The notes below the pieces were generated by a model. It was not told the DNA's origin. It was given only the letters and a program-made list of their open reading frames with translations, and searched no databases. Shown in pieces: positions 1-11,092 of a stretch of 64,000 bases of DNA; position 1 is the stretch's first letter; each line of letters opens with the position of its first letter. The position numbers and the translations under genes were made by a program. This stretch comes from Diphasiastrum complanatum (Eukaryota > Streptophyta > Lycopodiopsida > Lycopodiales > Lycopodiaceae): the NCBI GenBank assembly GCA_029204225.1, contig CM055099.1, forward strand, positions 69,297,349 to 69,361,348. Reading direction: 5' to 3'.

Positions 1-163
1 AGTAAAAGAAGTTGATGTAGTCCGTGTTGCAAGTGACTGTGCCAAAGGACTAGTAGACTGTGGCCAAGGGGCTACCATTCTGCTTGTAGCCATAGTGCAC
101 TCAGCAATAAGACTCGCACAAAATGAATCAATCTGCTGCAAAGTCGAAGTAGGAGGAATATAT
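1..163 (-). CDS. Host gene, exon 4 (partial; continues beyond window)
   Basis: Fourth recognisable exon of a minus-strand host gene. The acceptor AG lies at 165-164 and the exon opens at 163 with one base that completes the codon left by exon 3. It then reads 54 codons without a stop to the window edge. The product includes LQQIDSFCASLIAEC followed by a Ser/Thr/Pro-rich stretch. From memory, this motif order (L-QID-FC---IAEC after LLKRYL-R) matches the N-terminal part of a conserved plant protein of unknown function, possibly helical-repeat. That identity is recollection, not a search. The open frame and phase match argue for a real coding exon. No function is assigned. Confidence 0.75.
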
Positions 164-1479
164 CTGTTCCAAGAATCTCCAATTTAACTTAATTAATGCT
201 GGACCATATTTTACAAATATTCAAAAAAGAATTCACTAACAGTAGTAAAGTGCATAGACCCGCAGAAATAAATAAGTGCATAGTGATTACTAGAGCATGC
301 ATATTACAGATAACCTGATCTTTCATACAAAAACAACAAAAATTTTCCACCAAAGCCTTCAACAAAGATTTCAGAAAAGTATGAAAACTGATAGCATGCA
401 GCTTTTAGTGGTTGCCCTCCCTAGTTCACTAGTGCCATTTTTACACAAGATTAGAGATCTCTTAACCTTAAAAACTCCCACCAAGTATATGCTTCTTCAC
501 TATAGCATTACAGCTCAATCAGTCAAGATGCTTCTGATACAAATGATCCTTTCTCCTTAACATTTCAGTTGTAGCAAAATGTGCACCTTTTCTTTGTGCG
601 CATTTTGAGCACTCTTTTAAACATCCATATCTCACTATCACAAATGTCATCAGATCCTTTCACAGAACTTGTTTTTCAAGTATAGATTTACATATCAAGA
701 AAACTGAGCCATTAATTTGAGCAAATTGCAAGCAAGACATGATGTGTCAAACAGGCAGGACTACTAGTTAAACTTTGATATTTTTAAATGTAAGTGTGTA
801 ATAATGTCTTTCACGACATTTTTTACAACAGTCTGCCCTGGAAAATCTTATATGACCATAGCTACATGTACATCAAAAGAAGTCAATTTGGGATCCTATT
901 GAAGTAGATATGGACATTCAAAGTTTCCTATGTCAAGTTTCCAAAGTTGAAGGCATTATTCATTATTGAAAAGCACAACAATTTAAAACGTCTATGTAGA
1001 AATGGCAAGCCAAAAACACAATATAATTTCAATGCATATATGCATTTACACACACAATAGCAGCACAAACGAGTCATATTTGTGGCACTTTACAACTCAT
1101 AAAAACCCTATAAGGTATAAAAATTAGGTCTTTTTAAGCCATTTGCTCGTTGATCCGAATATAAAAAAATTTCACCATCCAAGTCTACTCTCACATAGCT
1201 TGATAGAGTTAAATTTTGACACAACTAACCCTAGTTATTCCCCAACAAGTGAGCATGGGTTGACGCACACTATTGTGCACATGTGCACAAAAGTGTCCAA
1301 GTCACATGCAATAAACGTCTCTCTTCCTTCTCTACTTTGCCTCCTTCCATAAAGTAAGTTTCTTATTCTTTCTATCAAAACTATGTTAGCATTGGCTATA
1401 TGGTCTGATTGGAATGTTCAACAAATGAACAAAAGTCAAAAGTGGGTTCCACAATAAGTGTTTGCAAAAGGAGGTCTAC

Positions 1480-2548
1480 ATGGAACAAATGCAAGCGCAC
1501 AAGGTAAGAAATATCTGTTTTTAAGGCTTAAGAAAGGCCCCTATGGTCTAAAACAAGCACCAAAAGCTTGGTTCATACTAATGACTACTTCACAAAGTAA
1601 AACTCTTGATCAGAGTAAGTCAAATGTCTGATGCTAATCAAGAGGATGAATGAAGACATTGTCATTGTTGTTCTCTATGTCGCTGATTTAGTCATCGCTA
1701 GAAGCAATAGGAGTCTTAGTGCTGCCCGCATGCCAGAAACAGCGACGATTACCCTACCACTTAAAAGAAGGAGTCCATAAAGAGCTGGAACGATTTAGGA
1801 GTGCAGGCTTGATATTTCCTGTAGAGAACACCTAGTGGTGTTCCTCCATAGTGCCACGAACGAAAAAGAACTCCACACACATTCGGGTGTGTGTAGACTA
1901 CAAGCGATTGAACAAACAAACTAGGAAGGACTACTATCCATTACTATTTATTGCATATGCAATTGGGGTAGCAAGTCAATTTATGAGTAATTTAACTTAA
2001 GCCCAATGGAAAATAGACAAGAGTTCGAAGTGCATATGTCAAAAGAACTTCCAGCTATGGGATTAGGTAAACTAATGATGTTGACCTTCAATGGAAGGGT
2101 TACATTCTAACTAGATTGTGGCAAAGATGATTGTAAACAAACTACAAGGTATACATTAGCCTAGGTTCAACAATCGTATCTTGATGCAATAAGAACCAAC
2201 CTACAGTGGCATTGTCATCCACAAAGGCTAGATATAGGCCAACTACAAGGCTATTTTGTTGAGGCGACTGCTTAATGATGTTCAGCTCAGGAAGCGGGGG
2301 CCCTACGGCTATATACTGTGATAGTCAAAGTTCGTTCAATTGACAAAAATTCAATGTATCATGCAAGGACAAAAGATGCTAAGGTAGATCAACAGTTCAT
2401 ACGAGAGAGGGTGCATATCGGAGAGACGGAGCTCAAGTATTGCAGTCATGACAATTGAATTGCAGACATCTTCACTAAGACACTTAGTAAAGACAAACTT
2501 GAAATTTAAGTTAGTTGTTAAGTGTCAAGTGAAATAAAATAGCCATTA
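1480..2548 (+). pseudogene. Ty1/copia pol relic (RT and RNase H)
   Basis: Decayed copia reverse transcriptase and RNase H in several frames. Near 1530-1575 the translation reads GPYGLKQAPKAWF, a copia RT hallmark. Near 1660-1695 it reads VVLYVADLVI, where the catalytic YVDD has become YVAD. After a foreign gypsy segment (separate entry), copia sequence resumes near 1965 with GVASQFMSN. Near 2313-2510 it gives YCDSQSS, then HARTKDAKVDQQFIRE and IADIFTKTLSK, the usual C-terminal end of copia RNase H. Many stops and frameshifts show an old copy. It lies inside intron 3 of the host gene, antisense to it. Confidence 0.85.
1735..1955 (+). pseudogene. Ty3/gypsy RT fragment inside the copia relic
   Basis: Between the two copia segments the translation switches to the N-terminal RT of a gypsy element: KEGVHKELERFRSAGLIFP, then IVPRTKK, then RVCVDYKRLNKQTRKDYYP. 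This is the CVDYR-LN block of Tat/Athila-like RT. Only about 70 codons are present. Copia sequence resumes at once on the right, so the segment replaces the middle of copia RT. It could be a chimeric patch or the scar of an insertion plus deletion. No target duplication is visible. Confidence 0.75.
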
Positions 2549-2690
2549 AGGGGGGTGTCAAAATATATTGCCTATTTTACCCCTTTCTGGCTAGTTATAC
2601 TAGATCAATGTAAGTTGTAGGACAATTAAAAGCGAATATATACATTGTAACCCCTCTTTACAAGAGGGCCCAATTGGCCTAGAACTTGAG
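2549..2690 (+). mobile_element. Polypurine tract and start of 3' LTR of the copia relic
   Basis: Right after the end of RNase H, a polypurine run (AAGGGGG) is followed by TGTCAAAATATATTG at 2556. This is the expected order of polypurine tract and 3' LTR start. The right edge of the LTR could not be placed. Confidence 0.6.
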
Positions 2691-3225
2691 CTAGTCATTG
2701 AAACTTGGCACCTCAGTATGAATCCCATAAGCAAGCTTGTAGTTTGTGGAGCTTGGTTCTAGTCATAGATGCATCGCGTTCTGAAATGCAACGTTCCAAT
2801 CACTTCCAAAATTTAGGGTCATTCCGAAGCAGAATGCTTTTTTTGGTTCTTTCTGGGTTTTCTTTTTAGATGTTTTTAGGTATGTTAGGGAAAAAATAGC
2901 CTAGAAAGTCTAAAAAAAGTTATAGGTACTAGGTATTAGGAATACTAAATTATACACGTAGTTGCATCAGAACCAAGTTTGCTTTACTACATTTTTTAGA
3001 TTGCGTGAAGCATTGAGTAACGACCCTTGTACATTAAACTCTATGGTTATGGGATCAGCATCCATGCCTTATAAGATGTTTTGACAGATCTTTAAGTCTT
3101 ATTGGGAATTCTTCCACCGAGTCGTACCTTGTTGTGCATCATGCAAGGTATCGTGTTCTTTAACACATACAAAACGAGCAATTACTAAAGCAAGCTCAAT
3201 CCAAGTGACATGGCTTAATCCTCAT

Positions 3226-3895
3226 CATAGATGCACCGCGATTCTGAATCGCGATTCAGAAACGCGTTTCGGGATTTTCCCATAATCGCTCAGAATCGTT
3301 TTTTTTTTGAAATTTTTTTAGGCAATATGGGTATCAGATGAAAGCTCTGATTGAGAGCATTATGACTGTGTGGTTTGCCAACTGTTTCGGGTGCGAAACA
3401 CCAAAAAGTGTGTTTTCACTCAGGGAGTTGGAAGGCCAAATCATGAAGAGGCCTTACCGTCGGGGCCGAGGTCTACCGGCAGCCCCCAAACCCCGCCGTT
3501 GGGGGGCGTTGCCCCCCAAACCCCCCACCGAGGGGCTACCACCCCCCTGTAGATAAAAATGGGGTCCAGATGCGCGCCGAGAAAGGCCCAATATTTATGC
3601 CCCCAACTGTATGCACATTGCACTCACATCTCTAGTGAAACGATTGCAAAAGTGATCATCATCCATACAGTTGATAGCCCAAACTGTAGGATTAACATTT
3701 ACCGAAAACCAGAGCAAATGACAACCAGATAGCTACTGAAAATAAGATCTGTTTGTGCCTCATCTACTGCACTTCTGAGAGGCAAAACGCTGATTTGACC
3801 ATTGATCCCCTAAAAAAATTTCAGCAATAAGCTATTTTTCCAAAAAAAAAAAATTTGCGATTCTGGGTTCAGAATCGCAATTCGGTGCATCTATG
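3226..3895. mobile_element. Non-autonomous hAT-like DNA transposon with 8-bp TSD
   Basis: The ends form a terminal inverted repeat: CATAGATGCACCG at 3226 and CGGTGCATCTATG ending at 3895. The flanks are perfect 8-bp duplications ATCCTCAT (3218-3225 and 3896-3903). An 8-bp duplication is the hAT signature. Inside the ends are further near-palindromes built on CGATTCTGAATCGCG and AAACGCGTTTC. The 670-bp body has no transposase; it holds a GC-rich block at 3465-3560. A related copy in reverse orientation lies at 6182-6454. Confidence 0.85.
3499..3519. repeat. Perfect GC hairpin in the hAT-like element
   Basis: Arms TTGGGGGGC (3499-3507) and GCCCCCCAA (3511-3519) enclose a 3-nt loop. The surrounding block has several runs of five to six C or G, so G-quadruplex formation is also conceivable. 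The composition contrasts sharply with the AT-rich surroundings. Confidence 0.8.
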
Positions 3896-5009
3896 ATCCT
3901 CATGAGGTCTGATTTTCTCTCTTGGTAGCACTCCTTCGTCAACACTCTAGATTTTTTATATGCAAGCTTTCGCTTTGATATCACTGAGAAGGCATGACAA
4001 GGAGTCACTAACTTGAAATGAAAGCATTGCATACAATTGAATTCTCTATATTTTGTAACCTACTTTTGCATGCCTCCAAATCAGGTTCTACAAGCTGTAA
4101 AGAAAGAACAAAATTAAGGTTTTATGTTTTTTATTCCACTGTTCCGAAATGATCTACCAGCAAAACGTCATTATGGTGCAAGTTGCAACTTAGGCTAGTA
4201 CATCTAGGAGCCCATGCCCTAGAAAATATGCACAGACACTTTTTGGAGTCTAGAACTTTAAATAGCAACCAACTTTTGAAACAATACAAACCCTCATAAA
4301 AGGAATGCTCTTTTGCAAAAACATTCAATTCCAATAATGTGCATATCTACATTATGTATTGAATAAAGCATTCCAACTATGGACATATAAATGATCATGT
4401 AACAATACAATACATACATGAAAAGTTTATTTGAATTTTGCTTCAATATCATCTCAACATAATCCAAAATCAAGAAAAGATTTATGTTTTATTTATACGC
4501 AATAAGTTTGAAGCCAAAATTTTATTTTGAGAGGTTACTTGCCTACGTAAAATTGGGAATCAACATCAGCAACACACTTTCTTGAAGGTCACAACTTTTT
4601 GGATCCTTAATTCAAAAAAACCAACTTTCTAGCAAACAATAAAAAGCCTTTTCACCCCTCATTAAAGTCCACTAACTACCCTTTTACAGACACTTATCTC
4701 AAAGGAACATTGTAAAAACTCTTTGATCATATACGTCAAAATATAAAATCATCAACGACATCTTCTCATATGAGCAAGATAAATTACCGCAATTTGGCTT
4801 TATTAAGTCAAGCATCTAAAACATCACATGATAACTTCTCAAAAGTGATATGAAGACCTTAAAAAACCTTGCCAAAAATGTTCATCATTGATGGGAATAA
4901 CCAAGCAAAATCCCACTACAAATTCTTGAAAATGCACCATGTAATCAACAACTAAAAGATAAAGGTCATTGCTTTCAAAAAAAATAAGGATTTTGATTAC
5001 GATGTATAC

Positions 5010-5060
5010 CTGAAAAGGTATCTTTTCAGCAGTGACACGCACTTCATGATGACAGGTGGA
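5010..5060 (-). CDS. Host gene, exon 3 (51 nt micro-exon)
   Basis: A 51-nt exon with a good pyrimidine tract and acceptor (TTATGTGCAG) on its upstream side and a CAG/GTATAC donor. It starts by completing the AG left from exon 2 to AGT (Ser). It encodes SPPVIMKCVSLLKRYLFR with the last Arg split across the next junction. The block LLKRYL-R is the part I recognise from the conserved plant family. It is too short to show up in a length-filtered open-frame scan and was found by looking for the missing segment between exons 2 and 4. Confidence 0.8.
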
Positions 5061-6181
5061 CTGCACATAATAAAAAAGGAAACACGAAGATCAACTTATA
5101 GCTAAACATTTCACAGAGAGGAATATCACATCCCTAGGTACAAGTAAGGGCATTTTCTAATACATGTGTGTGTGAAGAAGAATTTAGATTGAACATCACC
5201 TTTCATCAAATTTGAATGAAATATTGCTACACTTTTGAGCCAACCTTACCAAGACAATTCGACCACAATCATGGCTAGTTGGGTTACGCCCAAATTAGTT
5301 TACTCATATTATAGTTGTGTTTGAGGACAATAATACATATCATTCTAGTTATTGACCAAATGGGCACATATGATAGCACAAGCATGTATAGTCTACAGAC
5401 TTATTATGGCTTAAATTGGAAGTCATGATACTAGTATTTGGCAACAACATCGTTACTCTATGAGAGGGGCACAAGTATATGTCGACTTCTCTCTTTGGTA
5501 TTCTTGGTCCATTGGTACAACAAGGTATCTAGACATAAAAAATATGTCTCTATTTCTCCAGCACTAGTATTGAAGTGTTGGTTCATTCCATTAGTGTTGT
5601 AGTAGGTGCCATTTGGCAGTTTCATTCAGAGATGTTGCCTTGTCCATGATGCAAGCTATTACGGATCATCCTATCATTTCATCAAGTGGTCTACTTCCAT
5701 GCTTGTATAGAATTCATGTTTGTATCTTACATTAGGCTCTAGTAGCATACGCATACATCAGAACATACGCAATACTTTTAGATGCCAAGTTTGGCTTTCA
5801 TGATTGCTTGTTGTTTCGTTGTGTTATATAGACTCGATTATTGTTGCCTTTTATTAATTGTTGCTTCTATGTAGTGCTCATGAGTCACGAGCCATATGGA
5901 TGGCTTGGATTATGTTTACTACTGAACCATCTATCTAATGTAGCTATTATTTGGCTTTATGGTCTTTGTAGATAGCTTGGCATCAATATGCCAAATCCAA
6001 GCTATTTTGCCGTACTATTGTGTGGCAGTCCTAATCTGTCCTTGGCATGCTCTTTTATAAATGCATACCTCAAAACTAAAGATAGTATAGGACCGTGTTG
6101 GACATAGAGAAAGTTGAAACCGTGCCAGGGGACGAACAGGCTAGAGGTTAGTTTTGAATTTTTATCATTAACAGAACCCAA

Positions 6182-6298
6182 CATGGATTAATGCACCTAA
6201 ACTGGATCATCCTGCACCCGAAACAATCGGCAAACTACACAGTAATTATGCTCTTAATTAGAGCTTTCATTTGATACCCATATTGCCCATAAAAAAAC

Positions 6299-6356
<58 letters not shown>

Positions 6357-6454
6357 CGTTTTTGGAATTTTGTTGTATTTTTCAGAAACGCGTTTCTGAA
6401 CCGCGTTTTTGAACGCGATTCTGAAACGCGTTTCAGAAACGCAGTGCATCTATG
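6182..6454. mobile_element. Second hAT-like copy, inverted and shortened
   Basis: The right end (GTGCATCTATG ending at 6454) with its GCGTTTCAGAAACGC palindromes matches the ends of the 3226-3895 element. Its interior (GATACCCATATTGCCCAT and the stretch around 6213-6290) is the reverse complement of 3330-3400. The GC-rich half is missing and the left terminal repeat is blurred (CATGGATTAATGCACC at 6182). No clean 8-bp duplication is visible. Confidence 0.7.
6302..6352. repeat. (TA)n microsatellite
   Basis: About 25 uninterrupted TA dinucleotides inside the second hAT-like copy. The other copy has an A/T run at the matching place. Confidence 0.97.
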
Positions 6455-7379
6455 GATAGGATACTAGTTGTTTGAAGGATCATTTGATCTCTGATTTGAG
6501 CTATCAAACTTCGAATTCGGCTACATGTGGGTTGTGCATTGAATCTTGAGAGTTCTTATTAGTGCACCCTCCAAAATCTGATTTTTGCTCGCTACGAATG
6601 TATAATGCTCATACTGACCTATTTCAAAGCTTCACTAATCGCTAATGAACGTCTATACACTGCTGTTGATGCCTCTCTAAGGGCATGCAAGGCCTACAAG
6701 TTGTTTCTAGAATAAGGCCTAATACAAAGTGCGCCCTACTACACTTTTCTTGCAACCTTATAGCTCTCACGTGTGGACAGTATGGCCTAGGGTGACGTGG
6801 CAGCCCTAATGACCTCGCCTCCCTCTATACTACAACTTAAAACGTCCAATTTGGTGCTCTGTAGCATGTCGTACATGCCTATAATGTCGATTTAGTGATG
6901 ATTGGTAATGGAACTGATAATCAATTGTTAAAAAAATCATTTTTTATGACTTTTCAATTGCTAACTAGAAAATCGTTAATACACTAAAATGAAGTAATAT
7001 TTCGAAATGTTTTTGAGCTTATTTCCCAATATTATTGACTACTTTTCAAAATTGGCTTAAGGTAGTGAAATGACCTTATCCGAAGGAATGCCAAAGGAAT
7101 GTGCTTCAATCACTCAATGATGTGAACCAAATCGCAAAAGCTTATGATTCCACAATGATGGCACCGAAGAAGCAATTAAATTTGAATCCATCAACATCCA
7201 AACCAAAGAAAGGGAAGAAGAGAGTTTGTAAAAGAACTCGGGTCAAATATTTCAACGAGCTTGATCAACTTGCATCATGGTCGGGAAAAAAAAAACCATG
7301 TCTAAAATGTGAACCCTATCAACTAGCTAATGTTGAGGTTTAATACATCCTCTATATATTCCTAATAAGAGAAGGGAAA

Positions 7380-7940
7380 GCATATCTATGGATTTTGGAC
7401 TTAACTGCAAAAGCTATAGATTTAGCCTAGATCTTTCTAAACGATTATTCAGCTTGTTTAAACTGCCAAGTTATATCATCAATGATAGAGATCCGAAGTC
7501 ACTTCTAGCCATCAATTTTCCATAAACTTGAGACTTTCCTTAGTTTTAGTTCTATTGATCATCCTCGAACTAATCAGACTATGGAAGACATGTTGAGGAC
7601 ATATGTTTTTCCTAGACAATCTCATTGAGAAAATTACCTCCCTTTGATAGAATTTGCTTATCATAAAATCCGTTTACATTAAGAAGGTTGGGGATTTCCT
7701 GCATGAAATGCAAGAAATGCTGCAACTGCTCATGAGAGTATTCGTAATACTCAAGACAAGGCTAAGCATTATGCTAACCTCAAGAGATCTCCCAAAGATT
7801 TTAAAATTGAAAATTGTGTATATGTTAGAATTCCAAAAGGTTCTAGGATTATGAGAACAGGAAAGCATTATGAAATGTCTACAAAGTATTTTAAGGATGT
7901 CGTTAGTTTTAACTTTTTCCTTTGGTGTAGGCTGTAGCAA
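7380..7940 (+). pseudogene. Ty3/gypsy integrase relic
   Basis: The translation in shifting frames gives YIINDRDPKS (integrase core SDRDP-F), HPRTNQTMEDMLRTYVFP (HPQTDGQTE block plus the following helix) and LPLIEFAYH (the E-AYN segment). It is followed by AHESIRNTQDKAKHYANLKR and a positively charged stretch typical of the integrase C-terminus. Stops and small indels are frequent. It lies within intron 2 of the host gene, antisense to it. No LTR or other domain of this element is nearby. Confidence 0.8.
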
Positions 7941-8662
7941 TGATCAATCAATTATTAAACATTTGAAAGTTGAATTTTGAAACCTATTCAAACCTTTAAC
8001 CTTGGATGACTCGATGCTCATGATAGTCCTCAAATTTGAATCTACCGCTAAGTGTTAGCCTCAATTGGGAGCGCGCAACCTACAACATAACCTTTCCCTC
8101 TCCTTCTTCTTGACCCCAGCTATGACTTCCTGGGGTTGTTGCACCTTCCTGCAAGTCGAACCTGCTCTCTACACTCTGCAGCCTCCTACGTAGCCTCTTA
8201 GCAGCAAATCAATCTGACCAGGGCGCCCTCCTGTAGCTTGTCACAGCTTCAAAAACTGATTTGTACAACGGGAAAACCACCATTTTCTATATGTAAACCC
8301 AGCACAGGGTTGTTGCTACTTTCTTGGGCTTTATCTCAGCTTTTTCTGAGATTTTGATGGCAACCTTACACTCCCTCTATGTTGCCCTGCAGTTGGTTTG
8401 ATGTTGGAATCAACGGCATATCGTTTGGTGCACTAAAGATTGCAAACAACCTCCTTTTATCAGCAACACTATGCTGCTCCAACAAACTGGAAATTTCCAA
8501 CAATTTCCCAGTTTCTATCCAACACAAGTCTGCAACTTCCTTAACATTGTGATCTCTAATTCCTTATCACACACTGATTGATAGCCTACTTGATTAACCG
8601 TAAACGGTTCCTCGAATTCTCCTAGCATTCAGCTCCAAGAAAACATCAAACTACTCCACTCT

Positions 8663-9050
8663 CGGGCTCTAATACCATGTCAAGGATCTTACTGGCAGTA
8701 TAGTTAGTTATTTTAGCAAGCAATGGCAGTATAGTTAGTTATTTTAGCAAACAATCAGACACATTCATAAACTGAAAGAGAGATCACTCCACAACCCAAG
8801 AGAATGCTCTATGAACTATATTCACAAAAGAGCTAAAAAGGTACGTATATACAGTCTTACCTCTAGGGGCTACCGTTGCATGGCAATCCGGTCCCCGTTA
8901 CGGGACACGTGTCCCGACTCTACTCAATACGTGCCGTCAACATGGCACTCATACACATTATCATATAAACGGAAAATTCAAAAATACTGCTAAAGCGGGA
9001 AATAGTCATGGAACTATAAAATAAACTCGAGCTTACTTAACCTGACACCT
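8663..9050 (-). mobile_element. Minus-strand LTR end with primer binding site
   Basis: On the minus strand, an LTR end (TGACA) is followed at once by TGGTATTAGAGC (8677-8666), a one-base variant of the initiator-Met tRNA primer binding site common in plant LTR elements. The LTR would start at 8678 on the plus strand; its far edge is not resolved. A perfect or near-perfect 31-bp tandem pair (8693-8723 and 8724-8754) lies just inside. Sequence to the left (about 8050-8660) may be the leader or gag of the element, but I cannot confirm coding. Confidence 0.6.
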
Positions 9051-11012
9051 AAATGGCAGTGATTTCAGATGTAGAAAAAAAGGACAAAAAAGATAAAATT
9101 TGAAAACTAGTAAAAGCAAAAACTTTGGTAAGTCAACTTCTAGACATCAAAATTACAGAATATAAGCAGCCCACTACAAAATACCAATGATCCACGCATC
9201 CTAAAAGTACAAAAAAGGTGTTCCAAAAACTAGCAAAAGTAGACAAGTCATATACCAACTACTAGACATCAAAATCATGAGTCGAATAGCATGCCCTACT
9301 GTAAGGAAGAACAATGTTCCAATTGAATCCTAAACATCGCACAAGATTATGAAAAGAATAAGTACCAAAACTCGAAGCACTTAAAATCTGAAAATTAAAT
9401 TTCTTCATATCCAAATCATGCTCATGAACGCACACCCTAAAGTAGGAAAAATCGTCAAATAAAAGTCTCCAAATAAGAAAGCGAAAACACTTTCATAAAC
9501 AATCAAAAAGTGTAATTTTGGCACCAAACCTTCTACTACTCGAAAGGACAAAACATGTCAAAGTTTTTGGACATTGAATGGCAAGGAAACTAGAAAATTT
9601 AATGAAATAGAATTTTGGTCACTCTAGAGGAAACTAAAGCCAAAGGAGGAATGTTAGGGTTTTCTCCCCATAGTAGAGTAGAGTAGTTATCTTTCCTACC
9701 CTGATGCCAAGGAAGTACTATGCTACTATGTTAAAACACATTCACAAATTAAGCATCACATGTGAAACTAACAGACCGCAAATAATCCGCATAAAGCAAT
9801 CTCCAACAAAAAATATGAATGAACATCAATGGTTGTTCGTAAAGGTATCATTCATCTCCTACAAAAAAAGTATAGTAGACCCTCATACAAAGGACCAAAA
9901 GTGCCAATACAATCGACTTTGGGATTTCTAAGCATTAGTCCATCTATACTCTTCTTGAGGCCCTTAAAGTACCCTCCAATAACCTACAATATTAAGATTA
10001 TTGCTTTCAAGATTTGTGACCCTACCACTTGGTCATTTTGCCCAATCAATCTAGGCTTATTCACTAGTAGATGGAAGTCCAACTCAAGTGTCTATAACAT
10101 GTCCAAACATTAGATGCAAGTAATCCAGGTGTTCTTTTGTTGTTTCTAATATAGAGTTGTTTGGGTTTCTCATGTCTAATGATAGTGGTCAAGCTCAACC
10201 TCGCCAAAACATGTACATCCATTGATATTTGGTATAAATCCATTTGCACTCACAATCCTTGTACACTAATGGCTTAAGTCACACATCTTCAAAAGTCTAC
10301 TCAAAATTTTGTTACCGTTGCTTCTCCAACATTATTGTATTATGCGAAGGTAATTGTATCCCCGATTCTATCCTACGTCACTACGATTATAACTAAGATT
10401 GAGAGCAATTATGGAGGTTGATGCTATCTTACTTCAGGCCACGAAGATATAGCGTAGAAATCTACACAACTTTGTTCTTATAAGACATGTTACAGAAGCC
10501 ATGAAAAATAGTTATTAGCTATTTCTTTTTGCCTTGAACGAGCAATATTACTTGCTCATCCTTATGGTCTTAATGATAGCACAAACCATAGTTGCACTAG
10601 GCACAACTTTCACACTAATTTGCAAATAGAAATAGCTTCTTGTACCATTCTCTCTTTTTGTACCAAACAATGTCTTGCCACCTCTGTTCTTGTTGTGTAT
10701 GATCAGACATCCATCTTCATCCATTGATTCATACTCTCGTGCTACCGTTACCAGCACAGGTTAATTTGCCTCTTTTGAACACACAAGCTAGTATAATAAG
10801 CTTGGGAAGGGGCATGCATCACTTACCAATACATTTTAAACAGAAAACACAGACATCTCAGCATTTAGATCATAAACCTCTCCTGTATGTGATGTGATTG
10901 TTACGTATCACAGCTCAACTAGAGAATAATTCAAGAGCACAGAAACTTGTCAATATAACCAGAAAAAGCATAAAATGGGCTAATACTGCATACAGCAAGT
11001 AAATAGTGCTAC

Positions 11013-11092
11013 CTTCGATCTCTTTCTGCAACAGCGTGCTCTAGAAGAACAGTGTATGCGGAATGTATAGTTGAAGGATTGGCCAAGTAATC
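11013..11092 (-). CDS. Host gene, exon 2 (80 nt)
   Basis: Acceptor CTTAACAG precedes 11092, and donor GAAG/GTAGC follows 11013. The exon is in phase 0 at its start, matching the end of exon 1, and leaves two bases (AG) for exon 3. It encodes DYLANPSTIHSAYTVLLEHA followed by VAERDR. The pattern DYLA-PST---AY-V-LEH--AER-R is the strongest conserved block I recall for the plant family. There are no stops. The exon is short and sits in otherwise non-coding DNA. Confidence 0.85.

Larger units (their letters stand above)
164..5009 (-). other. Host gene intron 3 (4846 nt), transposon-loaded
   Basis: Lies between the exon 3 donor (GT at 5009-5008, after TTTTCAG) and the exon 4 acceptor. It contains the copia/gypsy relic at about 1480-2690, a fragment resembling a hAT-like end at 2764, and the hAT-like element at 3226-3895. 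In 164-1480 and 3904-5009 I see only AT-rich sequence with no recognisable coding or repeat signature. Short open frames here lack any family resemblance. Confidence 0.7.
5061..11012 (-). other. Host gene intron 2 (5952 nt), transposon-loaded
   Basis: Bounded by the exon 2 donor (GAAG/GTAGC) and the exon 3 acceptor. It contains the second hAT-like copy (6182-6454), the TA microsatellite, a gypsy integrase relic (about 7380-7940) and a minus-strand LTR/PBS fragment (about 8660-9050). The stretches 5061-6180, 6460-7100 and 9060-11012 hold nothing I can name. A 60-80 codon frame at 7101-7343 is Lys-rich and matches no family I know. Confidence 0.7.

Noticed and set aside
3338-3623. Pro/Gly-rich open frames on both strands
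   Set aside because: They lie in the GC-rich core of the hAT-like element; openness on both strands reflects composition and absence of AT stops.
6267-6449. Frame with a poly(Tyr-Ile) tract
   Set aside because: Translation of the (TA)n microsatellite.
7101-7343. 80-codon Lys-rich frame
   Set aside because: No family resemblance, no splice context, and it lies in intron 2 next to a gypsy relic; not enough to call a gene.
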